Shown in pieces: positions 18,437 to 28,137 of a stretch of 64,000 bases of DNA (position 1 is the first letter of the stretch; each line of letters begins with the position of its first letter). The notes beneath the pieces are model-generated. The model did not search any database. It was not told the origin of the DNA and saw only the letters and a list, made by a program, of their open reading frames with translations. Source of the stretch: an uncultured Prevotella sp. (lineage in GTDB: Bacteria; Bacteroidota; Bacteroidia; Bacteroidales; Bacteroidaceae); contig USHV01000002.1 in NCBI GenBank assembly GCA_900554695.1, positions 56,088 to 120,087 on the forward strand, in the 5' to 3' direction. Position numbers and translations under genes: made by a program.

Positions 18437-21400
18437 TTGGTTTTATTTCGTTTCATCTTTTCTTCCTTTCCCTGCATCCACTCATACACAACAGGCAATA
18501 TGAATGCGTTGAGGAAAGTGGATGTAAGCAGTCCGCCCAATATCACTTTTGCCATAGGACTCTGAATCTCATTGCCCGGCAGGTCGCCTTTCAATGCCAA
18601 AGGCACAAGCGCAAGGGCCGACGAAAGAGCTGTCATGAGTATAGGATTAAGACGGTCGAGCGAACCATGCATGACACTCTCGCGTACCGAAAGTCCGTCT
18701 TCGTTGCGCAATGTGTTATATCGGGTTATGAGCAACATTCCGTTACGCGTGGCGATACCGAACAGCGATATGAATCCAATGATGGCAGGAATGCTCACCT
18801 CACCCGTTGTAAACACAAGAGCGAACACTCCGCCAATGAGCGCAAGCGGCAGGTTAAGCATTATCACGCCACTCTCAAACGTATTCTTGAACTGCATGTA
18901 GAGCAACAGGAATATAACAACAATGCTCATCAGCGATGTTATCATCAGCGTACGGCTGGCTGACTGCTCGCTTTCGAACTGTCCACCATACTCTATATGA
19001 TAACCTTCCGGCAGCTTTATCTGACTGTCAATCCGTTTCTGTATGTCGTTCACTACGCTGCGAAGGTCGCGTCCACTCGTGTTGGCAGATATCACGATCT
19101 TACGTTTCACGTTCTCACGGTTGATTGTGTTCGGACCCTTGGATGATTCCACATCAGCCACCTCGGAGAGCGGAATGCGCTGTCCGTCGGCCGTGTCTAT
19201 CATCATGTCCTCTATGCGTTCCATGGTCTTGCGGTCGTCCTCATCCACGCGAACCACAAGGTTGAAGCTCTTGCCGCTCTCATATACCTGCGAGACTGTC
19301 TCTCCGGCCATGCACACCGACACGAACTGCGCGAACTCAGGAAGCGTTATTCCGTACTTGCGCAGCATGTCACGTCGTGGCACTATCTTCAGTTCAGGAC
19401 GCTCAATCTGCTGTTCCACGTTCAGGTCGGCTATACCTTCAACCGGTTCAATGGCCTCCTTTATCTCGTTACCGATAAGGAACATGCGGTTCAGATCGTC
19501 GCCGAACAGCTTTATGGCTATGTTTGCCTGCGTACCACTAAGCATCGCATCGATGCGGTGACTGATAGGCTGACCTATCTCTACGTTCACACCCGTGAGC
19601 ACAGACAGCTTCTTTCGCACGTCGGCAAGCAGCTCGGCATGAGAGCGATCCTTCAGTTCGAACGGCGCCTCTATCTCCGAAACGTTCACTCCGAGAGCGT
19701 GTTCGTCGAGCTCGGCACGACCGGTCTTGCGAGCAACGGTCTTTATCTCAGGTATCGATAGCAGAAGTTTCTCTGCGCGACGGCCTATCTTGTCAGACTC
19801 CTCGAGCGATATTCCGGGCAACGAACTGATGTTAATCGTGAACGAACCCTCGTTGAATCCCGGGAGGAAACTATGTCCGAGCGTGAAGAAGAAGCCTATG
19901 GCCAGCAATAGCAGAGCAGCTGTACCGCCCACCACTTCCTTCTTATGGCCGAGCACCCACAGCAAAGCTATCTCGTAATACTTACGCAACCACACTGCGA
20001 GGAATGCCTCTTTAGGCAGTCCGTCACTGCCCTTGCGGCCGCCAAGCAAATAGCTGCACAATACCGGAGTAAGCGTAAGAGCGACAACGGTGGATGCAAA
20101 CAGCGACACGATGAACGCTATACCAAGCGGTATAAGCATCTTGCCCTCCATACCGCTAAGGAAGAACAGCGGCACAAAGCTTATAACTATTATAATGGTG
20201 GAATTGAGGATAGGCATACGCACCTCGCGCGAAGCATTGAACACCACGTCGAGCACTGGCTTGCGCTCCTCACGCGGCAGCATGCGGTTCTGGCGCAGAT
20301 GCTTCCACACATTCTCCACATCCACTATGGCATCGTCCACAAGCGAGCCGATGGCAATGGCCATACCTCCGAGACTCATGGTGTTGATGCTCAGTCCCAT
20401 GTAATGGAGTACGAGCAGCGTTATGAGCAACGACAGCGGCAGAGTGACAAGCGATATGACCGTCGTACGCACGTTGGCAAGGAACAGGAAGAGTACAATC
20501 ACAACAAAGACAGCACCCTCGATGAGCGACTCCTGCACGTTGTCGATAGAACTGTTGATGAAGTTTGACTGTCTGAATATGTCGGTCGACACATGCACAT
20601 CCGCCGGCATGTTCTTTTTCAGATCCTTCACGGCCTCCTCAAGTTTCTCGGTCAGCTCTATCGTTCCGGTGTTAGGCTGTTTCGTCACGGTGAGCAGCAC
20701 AGCCGGCTTACCTTTTACCGAAGCCACTCCCAGCTTGGGTTGCTGAGCTCCTATCCTTACATCAGCCACATCGGACAGTGTCACCGTGGTGCCCGATGAA
20801 GTTCTCAGAGCAGCCTGTGCCAGCTTGTCAACATCGTCAGACGAAACCATTCCGCGCACTATATATTCGTTGCCATACTGATATATCACGCCTCCGCTGG
20901 TGTTCTGGTTCATTCCGCGCGTTGCGGCCATCACCTCCGAAAGGCTCACTCCGTAGTGTTTCATGCGGTCGGGATGTATCAGTATCTGATATTCCTTTAT
21001 GTCGCCGCCAAGCACAGCCACCTGTGCCACGCCGCCGGTAGAGAGCAACCGCGGACGAACGGTCCAGTCGGCGATTGTACGAAGGTCGAGCATCGAAGTG
21101 CTGTCTGCCGTAAGTCCCACTATGAGCACCTCACCGAGAATGGACGATTGCGGTCCGAGCACCGGTTGGCTCACGTTGTCAGGCAGGCTTCCGCTCACCG
21201 TAGACAGTTTCTCAGACACTATCTGTCGGTCCAGATAGATGTCGGTGTTCCAGTCGAACTCTACCCATACCACAGAGAAACCGGTAGTGGATGACGAGCG
21301 CACCCTGCGCACATTTGTCGCACCATTGACGGCCGTCTCTATAGGAAAAGTTACGAGCCGTTCTACCTCCTCGGCCGCCATACCGCCTGCCTCGGTCATG

Positions 21401-21546
21401 ATGACCACCGTAGGAGCGTTCAGGTCGGGGAACACATCAACCTCAGTATGAAAGGCCATGTACAAGCCTCCCACCATGAGCAGCACAGACGCAACAAGAA
21501 CCATCAGTCGGTTCTGCAGCGAAAAATGTATTATCTTGTTCAGCAT
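18433..21546 (-). CDS. CusA/CzcA-type heavy-metal RND efflux pump
   Basis: A 1037-residue inner-membrane proton antiporter of the heavy-metal-efflux branch of RND. The N-terminal signature (FHTEVDVFPDLNAPTVVIMT, with ETAVNGATNVRRVRSSS) and two large periplasmic loops are typical. The helix-IV motif reads GSLVDDAIVDVEN (400-412), carrying the acidic residues of the proton relay. Twelve transmembrane segments are present and length is normal. It is preceded by a clear Shine-Dalgarno-like AAGGAG, unusual for this phylum. Whether it exports Cu/Ag or Zn/Co/Cd cannot be decided from sequence alone. It follows the adaptor gene after 22 bp. Confidence 0.95.
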   Translation of the reverse strand: MLNKIIHFSLQNRLMVLVASVLLMVGGLYMAFHTEVDVFPDLNAPTVVIMTEAGGMAAEEVERLVTFPIETAVNGATNVRRVRSSSTTGFSVVWVEFDWNTDIYLDRQIVSEKLSTVSGSLPDNVSQPVLGPQSSILGEVLIVGLTADSTSMLDLRTIADWTVRPRLLSTGGVAQVAVLGGDIKEYQILIHPDRMKHYGVSLSEVMAATRGMNQNTSGGVIYQYGNEYIVRGMVSSDDVDKLAQAALRTSSGTTVTLSDVADVRIGAQQPKLGVASVKGKPAVLLTVTKQPNTGTIELTEKLEEAVKDLKKNMPADVHVSTDIFRQSNFINSSIDNVQESLIEGAVFVVIVLFLFLANVRTTVISLVTLPLSLLITLLVLHYMGLSINTMSLGGMAIAIGSLVDDAIVDVENVWKHLRQNRMLPREERKPVLDVVFNASREVRMPILNSTIIIVISFVPLFFLSGMEGKMLIPLGIAFIVSLFASTVVALTLTPVLCSYLLGGRKGSDGLPKEAFLAVWLRKYYEIALLWVLGHKKEVVGGTAALLLLAIGFFFTLGHSFLPGFNEGSFTINISSLPGISLEESDKIGRRAEKLLLSIPEIKTVARKTGRAELDEHALGVNVSEIEAPFELKDRSHAELLADVRKKLSVLTGVNVEIGQPISHRIDAMLSGTQANIAIKLFGDDLNRMFLIGNEIKEAIEPVEGIADLNVEQQIERPELKIVPRRDMLRKYGITLPEFAQFVSVCMAGETVSQVYESGKSFNLVVRVDEDDRKTMERIEDMMIDTADGQRIPLSEVADVESSKGPNTINRENVKRKIVISANTSGRDLRSVVNDIQKRIDSQIKLPEGYHIEYGGQFESEQSASRTLMITSLMSIVVIFLLLYMQFKNTFESGVIMLNLPLALIGGVFALVFTTGEVSIPAIIGFISLFGIATRNGMLLITRYNTLRNEDGLSVRESVMHGSLDRLNPILMTALSSALALVPLALKGDLPGNEIQSPMAKVILGGLLTSTFLNAFILPVVYEWMQGKEEKMKRNKTK

Positions 21547-21568
21547 TTATTCTCCTTTTTAGTTTATG

Positions 21569-22738
21569 TCAATGTGAATGAGTGTGGGGAGGTATGGCGT
21601 TGGTAGCCGATGCCAGCTTCACTTCTATGGCACCCTTTGTAACCACCGTCTCGCCCGGCTTTATTCCACTGAGTATTTCCCTGCGTGCGCCGTCGCTCGC
21701 ACCCGTGCGCACCTCGCGTTTCTCATAACATTCGGCATCTGTGCGCACATAAACATATTTTGCGCCTTCCTCTTCGGTAAGTGCCGACTCAGGCACGCTT
21801 ATCACCCCACTGCGTGTTCCGGTGACCAGATATACCGTGACGGCCATACCCGGCAACAGTCCTGCCGTGGTGTTGAACTCGAATGTCACCGGCACATAAG
21901 ACGAGCCGGCAGTCGTTGTGCGGCCATAAGCCACGGGGCGTCCGTTGAGCTGCTGCAGGTCGTAGAGCTCGCCACCATACGACGACATGAACCGCGCCGT
22001 CTTCACCTGCGACAGTTCCTGCATGTAGCGTCCCGGCACATCGGCTACGAGATAGAGCTTGCGGTTGCGCGTGAGGCTCATCATCGGCTGTCCGGCAGCA
22101 ACGTAGTCGCCGTTCTTCACGAGACATTCCTTCACATAACCAGTGATTGGTGCCGTAACAGCCACGCCCGACTTGCCCTTTGATGCAGCAAGAGCCTTCT
22201 GGGCAATACGCGCCATGTCGTAGTTTTCCTTTATGGCGTTGAATTCCTTTTCTGATATTATCTTGTCTTTCACGAGTTTCTGCGCACGCTCATACTCGCG
22301 CCTTGCCGTGGCATAAGCCACTCCGGCACGGTCGGCAGGATCGCCGTCCTGCATGTGCTCCGACGAGATGCTGAACAAAGCCTGTCCGCGTCCAACCCTG
22401 GCACCTTCGGGCATCGCTCTTACCATTCTCACTATACCCGACATGGTGGCCACCACCGAGGCCTCGTCGCCCGACGCGCTCTGCAGGCTGCCGCTTGTCT
22501 GTATTACGGTCTGGAAGTCGCCCGGCTTTATCACCTCAGCCACCACTCCGGCAGCCTTAGCCTTCTCTACAGGCAGCACAATCTCGCCTGCATGGGCTTC
22601 TTCCTTACCCGATTTTCCACTTTCCATGTGTTCTTCTTCTGCATGGACGTCTTCATCATGGTCGCCGGATTTGCCGTTATGGCACGAAACAAAAACCATA
22701 AGTCCCATAACGCCGGCAATCAATATTCTTTTTTTCAT
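21569..22738 (-). CDS. Periplasmic adaptor (CusB/CzcB type) of the metal RND system, His-rich lipoprotein
   Basis: A 389-residue membrane-fusion protein. A lipoprotein signal (MVFVSCHNGK, Cys about 19) anchors it in the membrane. The next 35 residues are rich in His, Glu and Asp (HDEDVHAEEEH, EEAHAGE), a likely metal-capture segment, and the protein ends PPHTHSH. The body contains the barrel-sandwich, alpha-hairpin (ATARREYERAQKLVKDKIIS) and beta-barrel segments. It is the first gene of the adaptor-pump-TolC operon. A TATATTTG box and a small inverted repeat lie just upstream. Confidence 0.93.
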   Translation of the reverse strand: MKKRILIAGVMGLMVFVSCHNGKSGDHDEDVHAEEEHMESGKSGKEEAHAGEIVLPVEKAKAAGVVAEVIKPGDFQTVIQTSGSLQSASGDEASVVATMSGIVRMVRAMPEGARVGRGQALFSISSEHMQDGDPADRAGVAYATARREYERAQKLVKDKIISEKEFNAIKENYDMARIAQKALAASKGKSGVAVTAPITGYVKECLVKNGDYVAAGQPMMSLTRNRKLYLVADVPGRYMQELSQVKTARFMSSYGGELYDLQQLNGRPVAYGRTTTAGSSYVPVTFEFNTTAGLLPGMAVTVYLVTGTRSGVISVPESALTEEEGAKYVYVRTDAECYEKREVRTGASDGARREILSGIKPGETVVTKGAIEVKLASATNAIPPHTHSH

Positions 22739-22781
22739 AACGTTTTTAGGTTATTATTTTTTGTATATTCAAAATGATATG

Positions 22782-22816
22782 CAAATATACATATTATAAC
22801 ATGCAACTTTGTTGCA
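22782..22816 (-). promoter_or_regulatory. Promoter and possible operator of the metal-efflux operon
   Basis: The minus strand reads TATATTTG at 22782-22789. In the place of the -33 box lies a perfect inverted repeat TGCAAC-ttt-GTTGCA (22802-22816). This is a plausible operator for a metal-responsive regulator, but no regulator gene is adjacent. Confidence 0.5.
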
Positions 22817-22994
22817 AACTTCATCGCCCGCCCCAGACAGTCGTCGGAGTATCGTAATATGCGGAATATCATGGAATACACTATGAAAGATTATGGAAGC
22901 GCAGACGCAGCAATATCCGTGTCAGATTGTCGATAATATGCTAACGGATGTTAAATAATTAACATTCTGAAATTCTCAAACCAGAAAACGAAAT

Positions 22995-23170
22995 CCGAAA
23001 AAATGGCTTTTTCACGACCGTCAGACTGTGTCCGCAAGCCATAAAAAGACGAAGCATGATGCGAAAGAGCCCATTTTGCACTCCGATAAGCACCATTTCA
23101 GGAGGCGAAAAAGCCTATATCGGGACCTGAAATGGGCCATTTCGCAATGCGATTAAGCCCATATTGGAAA
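22995..23170. repeat. Free-standing array of eight 22-bp units
   Basis: Eight consecutive 22-bp units, the last five (23061-23170) in strict register. They start gcgaaagagccc, ccgataagcacc, gcgaaaaagcct, ctgaaatgggcc and gcgattaagccc. A further matching unit, ccgaaaaaatggc, lies exactly three steps upstream at 22995, with two weaker units between. The units are the same type as in the 460-bp elements, but the TTGAC core and end segments are absent. The array lies between the divergent metal-efflux operon and clpB. Confidence 0.8.
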
Positions 23171-23431
23171 GCCGGGACAAGGGCTTCACATCATATATTA
23201 CATTCAACTCATTAATAATCAGCAATTTAAGCATATCCGCCGAAAACTCGCGGAATTTCCGTCAGAAACCCTTCCGGCCGCAAAAACGCGAAAAATCAGG
23301 CGGTTTTTCACCCTTATTTTTAACACACGCGCCGCCAAACGAGCACGCGAATTACAGATATTTAACAGCCGGCGCTCAGCGTTATACTCATCACCTATAT
23401 ATACAATGTGTAAAACAACAGCCCTTTCCAT

Positions 23432-23472
23432 TATGTCATTTTGTCATCAAGTATATGTCATTTTGTCATCAA
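23432..23472 (+). promoter_or_regulatory. 19-bp direct repeat upstream of clpB
   Basis: The sequence tatgtcattttgtcatcaa occurs twice (23432-23450 and 23454-23472), a step of exactly 22 bp, 80 bp before clpB. Each copy holds two TGTCA/GTCAT boxes. No TAnnTTTG box is visible nearby, so clpB may use another sigma factor or an activator. A heat-shock role is inference from the gene downstream. Confidence 0.55.
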
Positions 23473-23551
23473 CTCACACAGGGCACGCATTTTGTGTTTA
23501 CTGAAAGCGGAAAACATTAGAAAACAAAAACAAGAAAGGAGAATCTAAAAC

Positions 23552-26140
23552 ATGACATTCGACAAATTCACAATCAAAGCGCAAGAGGCTGTTCAGGAAG
23601 CCGTGAACACGGCGAGCCGCAACGGACAGCAGACCATTGAGCCGGTGCATCTGCTGAAAGGTGTCATGACGAAAGCCAAGGATGTGTCTTCATACATATT
23701 CCAGAAATTAGGAGCTAACGCCAACCAGATAGAAACCGTGCTCGACAGCGAAATTGCGCGTCTGCCGAAAGTACAGGGCGGACAGCCTTATCTCAGCAAC
23801 GACGCATCGAACGTGCTGCAGAAAGCCACAGACATCTCGCAGAAAATGGGCGACGAGTTCGTAAGCGTAGAACCGCTGTTGCTGGCTCTGCTCACTGTCA
23901 ACTCCACAGCATCGCGCATTCTTAAGGATGCCGGACTGAACGAGAACGACGTGCGCAAGGCCATTGACAGTCTGCGCCAGGGACAGAAAGTACAGTCGCA
24001 GTCGGCCGACGAGAATTATCAGTCGCTCGAGAAATACGCCAAGAACCTTGTTGAGGAGGCCCGTCAGGGAAAGCTCGATCCTGTGATTGGACGTGACGAA
24101 GAGATAAGACGTGTGCTCCAGATACTTTCAAGGCGTACGAAGAACAACCCTATTCTTATAGGTGAACCGGGAACAGGTAAGACCGCCATCGTCGAAGGTC
24201 TGGCCGAACGTATAGTCCGCGGCGATGTGCCCGAGAACCTGAAAGACAAGCAGCTCTACTCTCTCGACATGGGTGCGCTGGTTGCCGGAGCCAAATACAA
24301 AGGCGAGTTCGAGGAGCGTCTGAAGAGCGTCATAAAGGAAGTGACCAACAGCAACGGCCGCATAATCCTCTTCATCGATGAGATACACACCCTTGTCGGT
24401 GCTGGAGGCGGTGAGGGTGCCATGGACGCTGCCAACATTCTGAAACCTGCCCTTGCACGTGGTGAGCTGCGTAGCATAGGTGCCACGACTCTCAACGAGT
24501 ATCAGAAATACTTCGAGAAGGATAAGGCTCTTGAGCGTCGTTTCCAGACCGTCATGGTGGACGAGCCTGACGAGCTGAGCGCGATAAGCATCCTGCGTGG
24601 TCTGAAGGAACGCTACGAGAACCATCACAAAGTACGTATTCAGGATGATGCCTGCATAGCTGCCGTGAAACTTTCGGAGCGTTACATCTCCGACCGTTTC
24701 CTGCCTGATAAGGCCATCGACCTTATGGATGAGGCAGCAGCGAAGTTGCGTATGGAGCGCGACTCTGTTCCTGAGGAGCTCGACGAGATAACACGTAAGC
24801 TGAAACAGCTCGAGATTGAGCGTGAGGCCATCAAACGTGAGAACGACCAACCGAAGATAGAACAGCTCGACAAGGAAATAGCCGAACTGAGAGACCAGGA
24901 AAAGACGTTCCGCGCAAAATGGGAAAGCGAGAAAGCTCTTGTCAACAAGATACAGCAAGACAAGCAGCAGATGGAGCAACTCAAGTTCGAGGCCGAGCGT
25001 GCCGAGCGTGAAGGCAACTACGAGCGTGTGGCTGAGATACGCTACAGCAGCCTGCCTAACCTCGAGAACGACATAAAGAGCATACAGACTCAGCTGCGCA
25101 GCACGCAGGACGGCAAGGCAATGATACGCGAGGAGGTTACTGCCGACGACATAGCCGAGGTGGTAAGCCGCTGGACGGGAATACCTGTTACACGTATGAT
25201 GCAGAGCGAACGCGAGAAACTTCTGCACCTTGAGGAGGAACTCCACAAGCGTGTGATAGGTCAGGAGGAGGCCATAACGGCTGTGAGCGACGCCGTACGT
25301 CGTAGCCGTGCAGGACTTCAGGACCCGAAACGTCCTATCGCATCGTTCATCTTCCTCGGTACGACAGGTGTAGGAAAGACCGAGCTTGCAAAGGCTTTGG
25401 CTGAATATCTGTTCAACGACGAGACGATGATGACACGTATCGATATGAGTGAGTATCAGGAGAAGTTCAGCGTGTCAAGGCTCATCGGTGCACCTCCGGG
25501 ATACGTAGGATACGACGAGGGCGGACAGCTCACCGAGGCTGTAAGGCGCAAACCTTACTCGGTTGTGCTCTTCGATGAGATAGAGAAGGCTCATCCTGAT
25601 GTGTTCAACATCTTGCTGCAAGTGCTCGACGACGGTCGTCTGACCGATAACAAGGGCAGAACAGTGAACTTCAAGAACACCATCATCATCATGACGTCTA
25701 ACCTCGGCAGCCAGCTCATACGCGAAGACCTGGAGAAGCATGGTGGAAAACTCGACAGCAACGAGCTCGCTCAGCTCAATAGTCAGCTGATGACTTTGCT
25801 GAAGAAGACCATACGTCCGGAGTTCCTCAACCGTATCGACGACACCATCATGTTCCTGCCGCTTACAAAGGAGCAGATAGCCGGAGTGGTAAAGCTGCAG
25901 ATGAACGCCGTGAAGAAGATGCTCGAACCGCAAGGATTCACCCTCGAATACACCGACGCAGCCATCGACTGGCTGGCCAACGCAGGCTACGATCCGGAGT
26001 TCGGCGCACGTCCTGTCAAGAGGGCTATTCAGGACTACGTGCTCAACGATCTTTCGAAGAAGTTGCTTGCTGAGGAGGTAAGCCGCGAGAAACCGATCAT
26101 CATCGATGCGAACGGCGCCGGACTGGTATTCAGAAACTAA
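23552..26140 (+). CDS. clpB: ClpB disaggregase
   Basis: An 862-residue cytosolic AAA+ chaperone that, with DnaK, pulls proteins out of aggregates. All parts are present: Clp N-terminal double repeat (1-145), first ATPase with Walker A GEPGTGKT (204-211) and Walker B LFIDEIH, a long middle-domain coiled coil (about 400-530), and second ATPase with Walker A GTTGVGKT (603-610). The C-terminal domain ends [11 protein letters not shown] good Shine-Dalgarno-like aaggag precedes the ATG. It lacks the ClpP-binding tripeptide loop seen in ClpA/ClpC. Monocistronic; a tandem repeat lies upstream and a terminator downstream. Confidence 0.98.
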   Translation: MTFDKFTIKAQEAVQEAVNTASRNGQQTIEPVHLLKGVMTKAKDVSSYIFQKLGANANQIETVLDSEIARLPKVQGGQPYLSNDASNVLQKATDISQKMGDEFVSVEPLLLALLTVNSTASRILKDAGLNENDVRKAIDSLRQGQKVQSQSADENYQSLEKYAKNLVEEARQGKLDPVIGRDEEIRRVLQILSRRTKNNPILIGEPGTGKTAIVEGLAERIVRGDVPENLKDKQLYSLDMGALVAGAKYKGEFEERLKSVIKEVTNSNGRIILFIDEIHTLVGAGGGEGAMDAANILKPALARGELRSIGATTLNEYQKYFEKDKALERRFQTVMVDEPDELSAISILRGLKERYENHHKVRIQDDACIAAVKLSERYISDRFLPDKAIDLMDEAAAKLRMERDSVPEELDEITRKLKQLEIEREAIKRENDQPKIEQLDKEIAELRDQEKTFRAKWESEKALVNKIQQDKQQMEQLKFEAERAEREGNYERVAEIRYSSLPNLENDIKSIQTQLRSTQDGKAMIREEVTADDIAEVVSRWTGIPVTRMMQSEREKLLHLEEELHKRVIGQEEAITAVSDAVRRSRAGLQDPKRPIASFIFLGTTGVGKTELAKALAEYLFNDETMMTRIDMSEYQEKFSVSRLIGAPPGYVGYDEGGQLTEAVRRKPYSVVLFDEIEKAHPDVFNILLQVLDDGRLTDNKGRTVNFKNTIIIMTSNLGSQLIREDLEKHGGKLDSNELAQLNSQLMTLLKKTIRPEFLNRIDDTIMFLPLTKEQIAGVVKLQMNAVKKMLEPQGFTLEYTDAAIDWLANAGYDPEFGARPVKRAIQDYVLNDLSKKLLAEEVSREKPIIIDANGAGLVFRN

Positions 26141-26173
26141 TTGGAAATAAACTTTGAGAAGAACTGAATGATG

Positions 26174-26216
26174 ACAAGGGTCATAGGCTTTTAAGGCTTA
26201 TGGCCCTTGTTTTTTA
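26174..26216 (+). terminator. Terminator of clpB
   Basis: Stem acaagggtcata with tatggcccttgt (one wobble pair), followed by a T run. Confidence 0.8.
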
Positions 26217-26277
26217 TGTATTTACCACATCGGCACGGCTTTTTGTCTCATTCATCACAGCCTGAACGGCAGTCAGA

Positions 26278-26318
26278 AAGCCTTGTATTAATATAGTATA
26301 AGCCTTGTATTAATATAG
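26278..26318. repeat. Two-copy direct repeat with 22-bp step
   Basis: aagccttgtattaatatag occurs at 26278-26296 and again, identically, at 26300-26318. The step is 22 bp. It lies between the clpB terminator and the 3' end of mntP. Confidence 0.85.
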
Positions 26319-26407
26319 GACTTATGCTGAATGACCGCATTGTCCGAAGTATTTCGTTATACGACTACGCCCATATTCCAGCCGGACCGACGTAATATGA
26401 TTTGCCT

Positions 26408-26983
26408 CTAAAATTCCAAGTGCTCGTAAAGTATGCGGAAACCGATGAGCAACAATATGATGCCTCCCACGAGCTCTGGCTTCAGACGTTTCACGATAGA
26501 CTTGCCGAACACCACGCCCAAAGTGTATCCGAGAAGCGACATAACAAACGAACATGCTCCTATGATTATAAGTGGGACGGACAACTGCTGCATGTTCTTA
26601 TAGCCAAGACACGCAAACGAGATGCCGACGGCAAGAGCGTCGATGCTCGTTGCCACGGCGAAAAGCAGCTGACTGCCTATATTCGTCGGATCAAAATGCT
26701 GTTCTTCCTCATTCCCGAATGAGTCTTTTATCATCTTGCCGCCAAGAAACGCAAGCAAGACAAAGGCTATCCAATGATCCACAGACTCGATGTAGCTGCT
26801 GAAATAGCTTGTTGCCAGCCACCCGATAAACGGCATAAGAGCCTGAAACAATCCGAAAAGAACAGCCAAGCGCAGCATGACCGACAGAACGTAACGGCGG
26901 ACAATTACTCCGCTGACTATGGAAACAGTGAAACAGTCCATGGCTAACGCCAGGGCGAGAAAGAAAATGTCTAAAAGACTCAT
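26408..26983 (-). CDS. mntP: MntP manganese efflux pump
   Basis: A 191-residue inner-membrane exporter that lowers cytosolic Mn2+. The start chosen is ATG 26981-26983 (MSLLDIFFLALALAMDCFTV), since the longer frame to 27055 would begin at the promoter. Six transmembrane helices in two halves show the conserved acidic motifs of the family: ALAMDCFTVSI in helix 1 and TSIDALAVGISFA in the second half. A final GGIILLLIGFRILYEHL helix completes it. Length is normal. I saw no yybP-ykoY manganese riboswitch upstream. Confidence 0.94.
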   Translation of the reverse strand: MSLLDIFFLALALAMDCFTVSIVSGVIVRRYVLSVMLRLAVLFGLFQALMPFIGWLATSYFSSYIESVDHWIAFVLLAFLGGKMIKDSFGNEEEQHFDPTNIGSQLLFAVATSIDALAVGISFACLGYKNMQQLSVPLIIIGACSFVMSLLGYTLGVVFGKSIVKRLKPELVGGIILLLIGFRILYEHLEF

Positions 26984-27056
26984 TGTATCTGATAAATTAT
27001 TATGTATTGTCTTCGCGGACGCACGAAGATAGGGGTGCAACTGTGTTTTGTGCATG

Positions 27057-27064
27057 CAAAGGTA
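27057..27064 (-). promoter_or_regulatory. -7 element of mntP
   Basis: The minus strand reads TACCTTTG, 74 bp before the ATG at 26983. No matching TTTG at the right distance was found. Confidence 0.5.
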
Positions 27065-27442
27065 ACAAAATTATCCCATTCGGATAATGACATGGCTGAA
27101 AAGTTGGGACAATTATTGATTGACAGACCGACAAAAAATGTTTTATCCGAGGCTTAAGCATGTAAATGTCGCACACCGTATGGACATTGCGACAACATGA
27201 CGGACGCAGTTCCGATGATTTTATCAGAGGTAAATAAAATAACACGAAGGTTGGTTCGTTATAAAATTATACAATTATATATTGTTTGTGTGCCCGCCTT
27301 GAGATGGCAGACAGCACGGCACATGAGCTTCAGACAATGCTGTCCATCCGTCAAAACACGACAGAAGAGGAGAATTAGGATGGCTTTTGACTTCATGAAA
27401 AATGAAAGACTTGATCTGAAAACATAACTAAAACTGAACGAT
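27065..27442. other. Intergenic region before the carbonic anhydrase gene
   Basis: About 380 bp between divergent genes. Short frames exist but none has a recognisable product. No exact promoter was seen for the carbonic anhydrase gene. Confidence 0.4.
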
Positions 27443-27985
27443 ATGATAAAAGAGATTCTGGATTTCAACAAACAATTTGTTGCCGAAAAGAAGTATGAGA
27501 AGTATATCACGAGCAAGTATCCCGATAAGAAACTCGCGATTGTATCGTGCATGGACACACGTCTCACCGAGCTGCTGCCAGCCGCTCTCGGACTGAAAAA
27601 CGGTGATGCGAAACTGATAAAGAATGCCGGCGCAACAATACTTAGTCCGTTCGACAGCACAATACGCAGTCTGCTCGTGGCAATATACGAGCTTGGAGTG
27701 ACAGACGTAATGGTAATCGCGCACACAAACTGCGGCGCATGCCACATGAACGGAAAGGAAATGACGGAACTGATGATGCAGCGCGGCATTAAGAAAGAGA
27801 CTCTCGAGACACTGCGTCACAGCGGAATAGACCTCGATAATTGGCTTGAAGGATTCCACGACACAGAAGAATCGGTGAGAAAGACCACCGCATGCATAGC
27901 CAACCATCCGCTCATTCCGAGCGACGTGACCATTCACGGATACATCATCGACTCGACAACCGGCGAACTGAATGAGGTTGTCTGA
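27443..27985 (+). CDS. Beta-class carbonic anhydrase
   Basis: A 180-residue cytosolic zinc enzyme interconverting CO2 and bicarbonate, which supplies bicarbonate for carboxylations such as fumarate/succinate metabolism. Zinc ligands are visible: Cys36 in IVSCMDTR (with the Asp38-Arg40 dyad), and His94 and Cys97 in IAHTNCGACHM. It belongs to the short clade with the HTxCG motif and a compact C-terminus. Monocistronic, followed by a strong terminator. Confidence 0.93.
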   Translation: MIKEILDFNKQFVAEKKYEKYITSKYPDKKLAIVSCMDTRLTELLPAALGLKNGDAKLIKNAGATILSPFDSTIRSLLVAIYELGVTDVMVIAHTNCGACHMNGKEMTELMMQRGIKKETLETLRHSGIDLDNWLEGFHDTEESVRKTTACIANHPLIPSDVTIHGYIIDSTTGELNEVV

Positions 27986-28015
27986 TACGACAAAAAGAGA
28001 ATACTGATAAACATA

Positions 28016-28065
28016 ATGCAGCCGGTGACAGGTTATTCATCTTATCACCGGCTGCATATTTTTTA
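28016..28065. terminator. Terminator after the carbonic anhydrase gene
   Basis: Perfect 13-bp stem (atgcagccggtga at 28016-28028, tcaccggctgcat at 28045-28057), then a T-rich tail. Confidence 0.88.
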
Positions 28066-28084
28066 TTTTATGATTACTGTATAA

Positions 28085-28122
28085 GGTTTCGCCTTACGGC
28101 AATAAGCATGTAAGGCGAAACC
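28085..28122 (-). terminator. Hairpin downstream of the M6 protease gene
   Basis: Perfect 13-bp inverted repeat (ggtttcgccttac / gtaaggcgaaacc) with a 12-nt loop, 16 bp past the protease stop. It lacks a T run, so it may stabilise the mRNA end rather than terminate. Confidence 0.5.
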
Positions 28123-28137
28123 GCTAACAGTCATTCA

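Noticed and set aside
22995..23170. CRISPR array
   Set aside because: Units are contiguous and degenerate, with no unique spacers between identical repeats, and no cas gene is in the window.
24128..25246. 372-codon minus-strand frame inside clpB
   Set aside because: Antisense shadow of the conserved ClpB coding sequence.
27000..27060. yybP-ykoY manganese riboswitch before mntP
   Set aside because: The short leader shows no such pattern, and the predicted promoter leaves only about 70 nt.
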